NCBI GenBank assembly: GCA_902783345.1
Contig: CACZQI010000078.1
Span: forward strand, 1 to 31,624
DNA: 31,624 nucleotides
Direction: 5' to 3'
Source: an uncultured Erysipelotrichaceae bacterium
GTDB taxonomy: Bacteria; Bacillota_I; Bacilli_A; RF39; UBA660
The notes under the pieces are model-generated. The model did not search any database. It was not told where the DNA came from and worked only from the letters and a program-made list of their open reading frames with translations. The position numbers were made by a program, and so were the translations under genes. Shown in pieces: positions 1 through 7,798 of this stretch (position 1 is the stretch's first letter; each line of letters starts with the position of its first letter).

Positions 1-992
1 ATACTTCCCTTTGTTTCATTAGGCGCTGTAATTGTATTTGAAGCAAAGATATATGGACTAGATTGTTCACCTTTTAAAGTAAAGTATTCTCTAATATAAT
101 TACTTGTAGCAAAATTTTCCTCTCCCACAGTTGACATATAATTAATAGAACTAATATTAATTTGCTCTTCTTTAGCATCTTCAAATAGACCTAAAGCAAG
201 ACCTGAAAAATAGTCTGCTGCTGATTTTTCCCAGAATGGATCATTTTTATTTTCTGGATCATAAATAATATTTAAAGCAATATCTTCTAAAAGCTCAACA
301 GCTTTATCAGTATTACCAGCTTTATATAATTGATATGGAAGGGTTAATGGATTCCAAGCATTACCCATACTTGGTTCACGAAAGTTTAATACAAAGATTT
401 TATACCCTTTACTTCTAAGCATTTCGGAGTGGTTTCGATAAAGTTCTCCTTTAGGATCAGTAATAATCATACTTTCATCATGTTTTGATAAACTATAAAT
501 TAAAGGCTCAACTAATGCTGTTGTTTTACCAGAACCAGTTTGCCCTACTACTAAAGTATGATGATGTTCATTATCAACATACATATCTTTACCATCATTT
601 ATAACTACAATTCCAGCCCCACTTGCTTTTTCGACATTAACTGGTACTTTTACTATACCAGGAGCTTTTTTCATTTCATTATCTTTAAGCCATCTACTAT
701 AACCCTTTTCTTCTTTATCTTTTAATGTTATACCAATTCCTTTTGCTGATGTGTCCCTTTCAAAAATATAAGAAGATACACTCATAAATATAGCAATTAA
801 AACAGCAAAAAAGACAACTAAAGTTGGAACTAAATATGGAGGAACGAATCCTGCCAAAAAATTTATCCCATAAAACTCAGTTGAATCTAAAAGCGATGTT
901 ACATTTAAAACCGCTAAAGATGACATAATAAGTAAAAAGATACAAAATATAATAAAGATTACAAAATCTTTAGGTTTTACTCTAAATTTCAT
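1..992 (-). CDS. VirD4/TraG-type T4SS coupling ATPase (N-terminal part)
   Basis: The gene runs off the left edge, so only about 330 N-terminal residues are present. I translated it from the sequence. Two membrane helices lie at about residues 11-31 and 53-75. A cytosolic ATPase domain follows, with Walker A GQTGSGKTT at 150-158 and the sequence ITDPKGELY shortly after it, both typical of VirD4/TraG coupling proteins. In this family the hexameric ATPase recruits substrates (relaxase-DNA or proteins) to the secretion channel. The ATG at 990-992 is preceded by GGAG at 7 nt. It is the most distal gene visible of the minus-strand T4SS cluster, separated from the upstream gene by about 117 AT-rich bases. 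The family call is solid. Whether the substrate is DNA or protein cannot be told, because the C-terminal part is missing and no relaxase is in the window. Confidence 0.93.
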   Translation of the reverse strand, partial: MKFRVKPKDFVIFIIFCIFLLIMSSLAVLNVTSLLDSTEFYGINFLAGFVPPYLVPTLVVFFAVLIAIFMSVSSYIFERDTSAKGIGITLKDKEEKGYSRWLKDNEMKKAPGIVKVPVNVEKASGAGIVVINDGKDMYVDNEHHHTLVVGQTGSGKTTALVEPLIYSLSKHDESMIITDPKGELYRNHSEMLRSKGYKIFVLNFREPSMGNAWNPLTLPYQLYKAGNTDKAVELLEDIALNIIYDPENKNDPFWEKSAADYFSGLALGLFEDAKEEQINISSINYMSTVGEENFATSNYIREYFTLKGEQSSPYIFASNTITAPNETKGS

Positions 993-1109
993 ATGCCTGC
1001 TCCTTCGCTTTATTAATTATATAATATATTTAGTAAATTTGCTAGATAATATCAAGATTTTCTTTCTTTATTTTATTAAAGTTAGAAAAAAGACAAAATA
1101 ATAATTATA

Positions 1110-2099
1110 CTATTTTATCTTACATTTATTATATAATTCTCCAGTTATATCTTTTTCATATATAATATTATCTATTGAAATCTTATTTTTAGAAATATTA
1201 CTAGCATCAATTTTCTTAGTATACTTTTCGCTAGAATCATCACCATTTTTTACATAAGTTATTTCATATATATTATTATCAAATTTTATATCAGTTATTA
1301 TGCCGCTTTCTCCTTTTCCATTAACAGCGCCAATAAATATGCCATAATTATCAAGCATTAATCCAAAACTAGCCATTAAATTATTATCACAATTAATCCA
1401 CATACCCTCTAATGCTTCATAGTAATTAACTGGATATGATACTTTTTCTAAATTTAATATAGCAAAATTTAAATAATTATTACTTGTTTCATAACAATAA
1501 TACATCTTATTATCTTGTATTATTATCGGAGTATATAATGAACTATTTTCATCATAATATATTACTGGTTTGTAATATGCTCCTATCGCTTTATATTTCT
1601 TATTACTATCATTTAATGTATTTAAGATTTTATTACCAGCAGTATTTTGAATTATTAAATTAATATCTTCTTTCTTTTCATTTAAAATTGCTACTACCAC
1701 ACAATTATTTAAAACATATATTAGTGTTGTATCTTTATTATTTAAATTATAATTATATAAATCATTACTATTATATTTAATCATGCATTTATTCTCGTCA
1801 CAAGTAATATTAAGTGTATTTCCATTAGCAGAATATACATCTTCATTATATTTTTTACTAGATAAAACATTTACAATTTTTAATACACTTTTATCATTTT
1901 CTCTAGCTAAATCTGAAATTAAATATTCTGACGTTTGACTAGAAGTATCATTTTTAGTAGTAGTTACATCATTAGTAGTATTATCAGGCTTTTTTGCATT
2001 ACTTTTTTTGCCAAAGACAAAATACATAACTACTAATAGTATAAATATCACAATTGATACTAAAATAATTATTATTGTTTCTTTATTTTTATTATTCAT
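1110..2099 (-). CDS. single-pass membrane protein of unknown function
   Basis: A 329-residue protein with a short Asn/Lys-rich cytosolic start and one N-terminal helix (about residues 9-30). An outward domain of about 270 residues follows, rich in Asn, Tyr, Ile and Asp. A Thr/Ser/Asn linker (about 36-56) joins helix and domain. No catalytic motif was recognised. The alternating hydrophobic pattern suggests beta structure. It lies between the lipoprotein gene and the VirD4-like gene on the same strand, which suggests an envelope component of the secretion apparatus; that is inference from position only. It is translated from an ATG 18 bases downstream of the lipoprotein gene. The gene is clearly real (long, in operon, signal anchor), but the function is unknown. 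Confidence 0.8.
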   Translation of the reverse strand: MNNKNKETIIIILVSIVIFILLVVMYFVFGKKSNAKKPDNTTNDVTTTKNDTSSQTSEYLISDLARENDKSVLKIVNVLSSKKYNEDVYSANGNTLNITCDENKCMIKYNSNDLYNYNLNNKDTTLIYVLNNCVVVAILNEKKEDINLIIQNTAGNKILNTLNDSNKKYKAIGAYYKPVIYYDENSSLYTPIIIQDNKMYYCYETSNNYLNFAILNLEKVSYPVNYYEALEGMWINCDNNLMASFGLMLDNYGIFIGAVNGKGESGIITDIKFDNNIYEITYVKNGDDSSEKYTKKIDASNISKNKISIDNIIYEKDITGELYNKCKIK

Positions 2100-2117
2100 A
2101 CTTTAATTTCTCCCTTT

Positions 2118-2834
2118 TTATTTAGATTTTCTTATTTTAAACATTGTTAGTACTATAAATAATAATACCACTATTCCGATAAAAATAAATAGAAAATTTA
2201 AATATTTATCAGTATTATCATTTTTATCTTTAACTATTTTAGTTTTATCTATTTTTATTTTAATAGATTTATCTTGATAATTATCTTTTGTTAAATTCCA
2301 AGTATAGATATTATTATTTACTTTATCAGCATTATTTTCCTTAACTAAATAATTAGTTTTAATATTAATAGTTATTTTATCAAGCATATTATAACTATTA
2401 AATGCTGTTAAACTTTGGCCATCACCACTATCAATATCCATCAAAGTAGGATAATTTTTAATACTATTTTTACCAAAAAATACTAATAATGGAGTTTTTA
2501 TATATTCATTATATTTATGATTATAAGAAAATTTTAAACCATAATTATCTTTAGTATTAATAAGTTTTTTATCATAATAATTATAACCTTTTAGTTTTTT
2601 GGCGACTTCAGGATATCCTGGAGTATCTTTATCTACTGCTAAATTAAAAGATTTATAGTTATTATCAATAAGATTTTTATATGATGGACTTCCTTTATTC
2701 CAAGATGTTACATTATAATTATTAACAATAAGCTCATCTTTAATATAATTATCATTAATTTCAACATTATAGATTGCTTCACAACCAGAAAGTAAAAATA
2801 AGGATATTATAAGCACTATTACTTTACTTTTCAT
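2118..2834 (-). CDS. lipoprotein with an additional C-terminal membrane anchor
   Basis: I start it at the ATG at 2832-2834, not the in-frame GTG at 2843. AGGAG lies about 8 nt before the ATG, and that ATG overlaps the preceding stop codon (TAATG), which fits translational coupling. The product is 238 residues. It has an N-terminal signal with lipobox LLSGC (Cys at about residue 18), an outward domain of about 175 residues, and a second hydrophobic helix near the C-terminus (about 211-232) with a short basic tail. Lipid anchor plus transmembrane helix is an unusual double attachment. The general form recalls LppM-like lipoproteins of Gram-positives, but I cannot show homology. By context it is an envelope component of the T4SS-like cluster. 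Confidence 0.82.
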   Translation of the reverse strand: MKSKVIVLIISLFLLSGCEAIYNVEINDNYIKDELIVNNYNVTSWNKGSPSYKNLIDNNYKSFNLAVDKDTPGYPEVAKKLKGYNYYDKKLINTKDNYGLKFSYNHKYNEYIKTPLLVFFGKNSIKNYPTLMDIDSGDGQSLTAFNSYNMLDKITINIKTNYLVKENNADKVNNNIYTWNLTKDNYQDKSIKIKIDKTKIVKDKNDNTDKYLNFLFIFIGIVVLLFIVLTMFKIRKSK

Positions 2835-4771
2835 TATCCACACTCCTGTTCAAAATAAGGGGTTAAACTTCGAACTGTAGCACCTAAACTACTTAATTCT
2901 CCATTATCATAAGTTCTAAAAATTAAACCATTATCTCCCCCAGTTGATTCAAGTGTTTGTAAATAATTACCTTTATTTTCAATTACCAATATGGCATGAC
3001 CATCAGTTAAAATTAAATCACCGGCTTCAGCTTCTTCTAAAGAAATATATGCGCTTCGACTAAACCAACCATCAAGTGATGTTGATATATCTTTTCCCAT
3101 CGCATTTGATACGGCCCAGTTAACAAAACCTGTACAGTCATAGCCATAATGTGAGTAGCAAGTAGTATCACTACAAGATTGAGCAACACTGCTACCTAAG
3201 CCTTTATCAACACCTTTATAATCAACATAAGCAGAAGTTCCACCTATATCATGCATATCATGTCCACCATTCCAATAATATGGAACGCGGTATCCTAGTT
3301 CATATAAATTGTATGCAAGATTTATTCCGGCAATAGCGGATGATTCTTTATTACATATACCACTTTTTTGAACTCCCGATTTAACCGCACTATTAATGCT
3401 ATCATAGGCTGTTTGCCCTATTACTTTAATAATATTATCTTGAAGAAGCTGAGTACCTTCGGTTCCATGAGGATATTCTGCTAAGAATCCATGTCTAAAA
3501 TATGTTTTAATATGTTCTAAGACGGTTGAATGAATAGTTCTATACGTTGCACCATCATATTTAATGCCATCAGAACTTGTAAATGATGTTTTAATACTTG
3601 TATTAGTATCAACAAAATTATCTCCTAATTTAGCTCTTAAACGATTATTAAAATTATTTATTCTAGTACTATTCATACTAGATGGTACTTTATTATCTAA
3701 TACTGGATTTACTGACATAAATATATAGGTAATTTTATCATTACTTCCCTTTAAACTATTAAAAATATTTATATATTTATCAGCATTATCTAAATCATAT
3801 AATCCAAGATTAATAATAACATATTTAACCTCACTATTTTCTTCATTAACTTTACTATTTATTAATGATTTACCTTTAGATATTAACCAGTTATAATCGG
3901 CTTTTTCTTCACCAATAAATTGAACTGATGTTGATTTAATATACTGCTGCATATCAAGCGTTCTCTCATCACCAACATATAACATAGATTTTTCAATATA
4001 AGCTGTCGAATACCCTGCATTAACTCCGCTACTTGTACCTTTATCAGTTGGTTTATATATAGTTCCAGTTAAATCTAATATAGCGTTATCTTTACCATAA
4101 GCAATCACGAAAAAAATTAAAAATAATAAAAAGAAAAATCCAAGAGCAATTATTAAATATAATCTAAGTTTTTTCCCAAAACCTTTACCAAAATTATCTA
4201 AAAGATTTTGATCACTATCACTTTTTTTACGATCTTTAAGTTTATCTAATAGATTTCCTTTATCTTTTTCATCATCTTGGGTATTTTTAAGTTCATCAGA
4301 TTTTGTTAACTCGTTAGAATTATTTAATTCATTATTATCTAATTCAGGCTTATTATTTTCACTTTCATTTTCATTTTCGTTTTCATCTTTATTTTGATAA
4401 GGATTAACAATACCTAAAGGATGTTTAGCTAAATTATCCATTCTATCTAAGGTAGTACCAGCTTTATCAAAAGTTTTTTTACCTAAATTAGATTTAGAAA
4501 AGGCTTTAACGGCTGATGCACCTAAGGCACCACCATAGGCAGTAGCCACTCCTTCAGCAGCTGTTTTAGTAGCATCAGAATACATCTTAGCATTTTCTGA
4601 TAGTTCTTTTTTCTTTTTATCACTAGATTTTTGGTTAACTAGCTCATCAGCATAATCATTATCTAAAATTTCATAAACTTCTTCATCATTACTAATTTGA
4701 TTTTCTTCAATATAATCGATAGAATCTTTAGAAGTTTCATCAAATTTTTCATAGTCTTGATTATCTTCCAT
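2834..4771 (-). CDS. membrane-anchored protein with SGNH-like and NlpC/P60 domains (wall hydrolase of the T4SS)
   Basis: Start chosen at the ATG at 4769-4771, 11 nt after an AAAGGTGG site; a GTG at 4786 would overlap that site. About 645 residues. Residues 1-200 are acidic and Asn/Glu-rich and presumably cytosolic. One membrane helix lies at 203-225. An SGNH/GDSL-hydrolase-like domain covers about 262-425. An NlpC/P60-like cysteine peptidase domain covers about 475-640, with the Cys nucleophile in YDCTGFVNW (C546) and the His in GHAILV (H592). NlpC/P60 enzymes cut peptide stems of peptidoglycan, and Gram-positive T4SSs carry such hydrolases to pass the wall. In the SGNH-like part the expected GDS reads GDE (E269), the GxND-like block reads GLYD, and the final DxxH reads DGIK (K404). 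That domain is therefore probably catalytically dead. Confidence 0.88.
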   Translation of the reverse strand: MEDNQDYEKFDETSKDSIDYIEENQISNDEEVYEILDNDYADELVNQKSSDKKKKELSENAKMYSDATKTAAEGVATAYGGALGASAVKAFSKSNLGKKTFDKAGTTLDRMDNLAKHPLGIVNPYQNKDENENENESENNKPELDNNELNNSNELTKSDELKNTQDDEKDKGNLLDKLKDRKKSDSDQNLLDNFGKGFGKKLRLYLIIALGFFFLLFLIFFVIAYGKDNAILDLTGTIYKPTDKGTSSGVNAGYSTAYIEKSMLYVGDERTLDMQQYIKSTSVQFIGEEKADYNWLISKGKSLINSKVNEENSEVKYVIINLGLYDLDNADKYINIFNSLKGSNDKITYIFMSVNPVLDNKVPSSMNSTRINNFNNRLRAKLGDNFVDTNTSIKTSFTSSDGIKYDGATYRTIHSTVLEHIKTYFRHGFLAEYPHGTEGTQLLQDNIIKVIGQTAYDSINSAVKSGVQKSGICNKESSAIAGINLAYNLYELGYRVPYYWNGGHDMHDIGGTSAYVDYKGVDKGLGSSVAQSCSDTTCYSHYGYDCTGFVNWAVSNAMGKDISTSLDGWFSRSAYISLEEAEAGDLILTDGHAILVIENKGNYLQTLESTGGDNGLIFRTYDNGELSSLGATVRSLTPYFEQECG

Positions 4772-4806
4772 GCTACTAAACACCACCTTTCTTTAAAATG
4801 AATTTT

Positions 4807-5277
4807 TTATAATTCAACTGTATAATTCATTATACTTGTTTCTTTAAAGATAAAAACATTACCATCTGCATCTACAACATGCATAGCCTTAACCCCATCA
4901 GTTATATCATAACTATATTTTTTTACTGTACATCTTATAAAACTATCAGTCATTAAATTTTTAACATATTTATCAAATGCTTCATAATTATCAAACTTTT
5001 CTACTAAAACAGTTGCATCTACTAATTTAAATGCTTCTTTACGATGATAAATAAGTAAATTAACATATTCTGATAAATACTTTTTAGCAATATCTTCATC
5101 AGTTACATAAATAGGTATTACTTCATTTATTTTATAATTTTTTAAATAATTATAATTATTATTTCTATGATTATTATTTGTTTTATCTCCATTTAGGAAA
5201 TAAACTGCTAAGACAAATAATGCTAAAATTATAAGACCAATAATTAAACCTTTATTTTTATTAAATATCTCTTCCAT
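4807..5277 (-). CDS. small single-pass membrane protein, possibly VirB8-like
   Basis: A 156-residue protein with one N-terminal helix (about 10-28), an Asn-rich linker, and an outward domain of about 105 residues. Its ATG overlaps the stop of the upstream gene (TAATG at 5275-5279), so the two are co-translated. Topology, size and the helix-rich start of the outward domain (a segment beginning VTDEDIAKKYLSEYVNLL) resemble the NTF2-like periplasmic domain of VirB8/TcpC channel proteins, which in Gram-positive T4SSs have one helix plus one or two such domains. This is inference from architecture; no diagnostic motif is present. It could equally be an unrelated envelope protein. Confidence 0.75.
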   Translation of the reverse strand: MEEIFNKNKGLIIGLIILALFVLAVYFLNGDKTNNNHRNNNYNYLKNYKINEVIPIYVTDEDIAKKYLSEYVNLLIYHRKEAFKLVDATVLVEKFDNYEAFDKYVKNLMTDSFIRCTVKKYSYDITDGVKAMHVVDADGNVFIFKETSIMNYTVEL

Positions 5278-5792
5278 TATATTTCCTCCTTAAATATCTT
5301 ACCATCATAAGGAGTTATACTAAATAAAAGTCTTTCTTTATCCATTTTAACAATGATATAGTAATCAGTACCTAAATCATTACCATCAAGCATATCTTTT
5401 TTTAGCAAGCCATATACATAATAATTACTAACATATTTATCTATTTTTTCAGTATAAATTTTTTTAGCATTAAAACTATATATTCCATCTAAATTATCAA
5501 TTTTAGATAAAACATTATTTTTAGTTATATTATTTTTACTGATATATTCACTATCTAATAATTTCATTAGATTATCAGTTTCTTTATTTGTTAAAACGTT
5601 TAAATAACGATTAACACATCCTTCAATAGTAAAGAAATCACTAGCATTTGTTAATATTATATAATTAAATTCATTATTAGAATTATTATCAACTTTATTA
5701 TTCTCATTTTTCTTAGTTAAAAATATAAGTAAGCCAAATAATAATATTAGAATTCCAATAAGAATTAAATCTTTCCCTTTTATTTTATTCAT
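5277..5792 (-). CDS. small single-pass membrane protein, possibly VirB8-like (partner of the next gene)
   Basis: A 171-residue protein with the same plan as its downstream neighbour: a basic start, one helix at about 9-26, an Asn-rich linker (30-43) and an outward domain of about 125 residues. The outward domain starts with a helical segment (FFTIEGCVNRYLNVLTNK) and ends in strand-like sequence (YYIIVKMDKERLLFSITPYD). That order, helices then strands, is what an NTF2-like VirB8/TcpC domain would show. SD AAGGTG lies 6 nt before the ATG. The gene starts 9 bases after the LytM/lysozyme gene and overlaps the next by one base. VirB8-like is a suggestion; the gene itself is secure. Confidence 0.76.
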   Translation of the reverse strand: MNKIKGKDLILIGILILLFGLLIFLTKKNENNKVDNNSNNEFNYIILTNASDFFTIEGCVNRYLNVLTNKETDNLMKLLDSEYISKNNITKNNVLSKIDNLDGIYSFNAKKIYTEKIDKYVSNYYVYGLLKKDMLDGNDLGTDYYIIVKMDKERLLFSITPYDGKIFKEEI

Positions 5793-5801
5793 ATTTTCAC
5801 C

Positions 5802-7781
5802 TTAATTACAACCATTATTAACATAATCAAGCATTGTACTTGAATAAGTATCGGCTCTAGTTTGGCAAGTATATTCAGTATCTGCAGGACGTTCAAACTG
5901 AACACAGTAATTATCAGCAAGGGTATTTGCAGAAGAGCTTCCACTAAATAAAGAATTATATAATCCCATATATCCAGTTTGTAGTTCATGAGATAAGAAT
6001 TGTAATTGGCCTTCAACTGTTTGCCAAGCACTAGTAAATGCTTTTAAGTTATCCCATCTTTCATTATGCCACTGACATAATCCATAACTAGTTCCACTAT
6101 CTCCAATAGCGTTAGGATTAAAACTACTTTCAGCATTAATGTTAGTCAAAATTGCCGCAACACCATTATTACTAAAACCAGATGACTTAAGTGATAAGCA
6201 AATAGATTTCATGTTTTCGCCACCATCAACAAATGCAATAGCAACAGGTTTTGGTCTTGGATCAGATGGATCAACATATTCTAAAGGGTCAACTGCATTA
6301 CTACTAGTTGGTCCTACTCTTACTTCAAAATGTAAGTGCGTACCTGTTGATTTACCGCTACTTCCAGCTTTAGCAATAACTTCACCTTGACTTACGGAAT
6401 CACCTTTTTTAACTGTAATTGTATTTTCATGTAAATGAGCATATAGTGTATATAAACCGCCAGAATGCTGAATTAAAATGTAATTACCATAGTTGCCACC
6501 ACATGATTTATCGCCACCAGAGGTGCAGTTGGTATTTACCGTAACAACTGTTCCAGCTTTAGCGGCTATTACATTGGCTGAACCATTCGAACCTAAAGAG
6601 CCAATATCTATTCCATGATGTGATGCTCCTGCTTCATGAGTTATTGGATCAATTCTAGTACCAAATGAACTCGTAATTGCCACACTTATTGGATCTCCAC
6701 TAGCAAATAAAACCCCATCCTTTTCTTCGGTTTCTGCACTACCTATTGGCCACCAAAATTTATTACTTAAAGCGTCCATATAAGCCGTTTCAGGTCGATT
6801 TTTACGATATTCATCGATTATTTCTTTTATATCTTTAATAATATCTTCTCTAACCTTTACTAAATCTTCTTCATATTCATCATTGCCATATAAATCTTTA
6901 ATTTCAGTTTTACCGGCTTTTTCTAAAACACCAGCGTAACGATGTTTTAATCTAGGTTTATTATCAAAATATCTTCCTTTAGCAAGAAAATCCCAATAAC
7001 CGCTTTCTAAAACCTTTTTTTGTTTACTTGTTTGTAAATCATAAGAACTATAGCCACTATCATTTGCTAAAGATTCACAGTCTAATTCAGATTCATTTTT
7101 AATACCAAAAAACGAACCAATTTTATCAGCAAACTTTTCCCAAAAAGATACTGAATCAGATTTTAAAGGTATTAAACAGCGGTTATCTCCATCTAAATTT
7201 CCTTCATTACAAACATATCTTGTTTCAGTTTTTTCTTCGCCATCTTCATCGGTAGTTGTTACTACTTCTTCTTTAGCTGAAGTTACACCATAACAAGTTC
7301 GTTCATAACCTATCATGGCTTTTAAAAGTAGTTTTAAAGTATCAGTTTCATTTTTAAAAAATTCTACATCATCATCATCAGCATCAATATTATAATTCTT
7401 TCCATCATCATTATCCATATTGTATGCTCCTGACCCATCTCTAAAATCACTAGGCCCAAATTCAAAAAAAGCTGTAGCAATAATAATGGTATCATCAATA
7501 ATATAATTTCTTGCTTCATATTTAGCTAGTAAATTATAAAGCTTAGTATAAAACTTTTTTTGTTTTTTAATTATACTGTCAATACAAGCCTGATCGCCTT
7601 CTTCACAGTATTTTAACCAATAATTCTTAGTTTGTTCAGTAAATTCATCATAATCAAAATCTGAATATTTAAAATTAGCATGAACTGTATTTATTCCAAG
7701 CAAAAAAATTATTAAAAAGGCAAAGCCTAATCGCATCACCCTTTTTAATAATTTATTTTTTAATTCACATTTTGACTTCAT
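5802..7781 (-). CDS. bifunctional wall hydrolase: LytM (M23) peptidase plus phage-tail-type lysozyme
   Basis: A 659-residue secreted or N-terminally anchored protein. A signal segment (about 15-35) is followed by a Cys-containing region of unknown fold (36-345). Next is a LytM/peptidase M23 domain at about 365-500 with the zinc ligands of H-x3-D (SHHGIDIG; H388, D392) and HxH (THLHFEV; H482, H484). The C-terminal lysozyme-like domain (about 522-655) resembles phage tail lysozymes, with a candidate catalytic Glu at 551 (NINAESSFNP) and the SYGLCQW segment. M23 enzymes cut peptidoglycan cross-bridges and the lysozyme cuts glycan strands. The pair matches the two-domain hydrolases (PrgK/TcpG-like) of Gram-positive conjugation systems. 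SD AAGGTG precedes the ATG. It directly follows the VirB4 ATPase gene. Confidence 0.92.
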   Translation of the reverse strand: MKSKCELKNKLLKRVMRLGFAFLIIFLLGINTVHANFKYSDFDYDEFTEQTKNYWLKYCEEGDQACIDSIIKKQKKFYTKLYNLLAKYEARNYIIDDTIIIATAFFEFGPSDFRDGSGAYNMDNDDGKNYNIDADDDDVEFFKNETDTLKLLLKAMIGYERTCYGVTSAKEEVVTTTDEDGEEKTETRYVCNEGNLDGDNRCLIPLKSDSVSFWEKFADKIGSFFGIKNESELDCESLANDSGYSSYDLQTSKQKKVLESGYWDFLAKGRYFDNKPRLKHRYAGVLEKAGKTEIKDLYGNDEYEEDLVKVREDIIKDIKEIIDEYRKNRPETAYMDALSNKFWWPIGSAETEEKDGVLFASGDPISVAITSSFGTRIDPITHEAGASHHGIDIGSLGSNGSANVIAAKAGTVVTVNTNCTSGGDKSCGGNYGNYILIQHSGGLYTLYAHLHENTITVKKGDSVSQGEVIAKAGSSGKSTGTHLHFEVRVGPTSSNAVDPLEYVDPSDPRPKPVAIAFVDGGENMKSICLSLKSSGFSNNGVAAILTNINAESSFNPNAIGDSGTSYGLCQWHNERWDNLKAFTSAWQTVEGQLQFLSHELQTGYMGLYNSLFSGSSSANTLADNYCVQFERPADTEYTCQTRADTYSSTMLDYVNNGCN

Positions 7782-7798
7782 ATGAATACACCTTCTAA

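Noticed and set aside
5789..6031. 80-codon minus-strand frame within the lysozyme domain region
   Set aside because: Overlaps the catalytic coding sequence in another frame and lacks a ribosome binding site.
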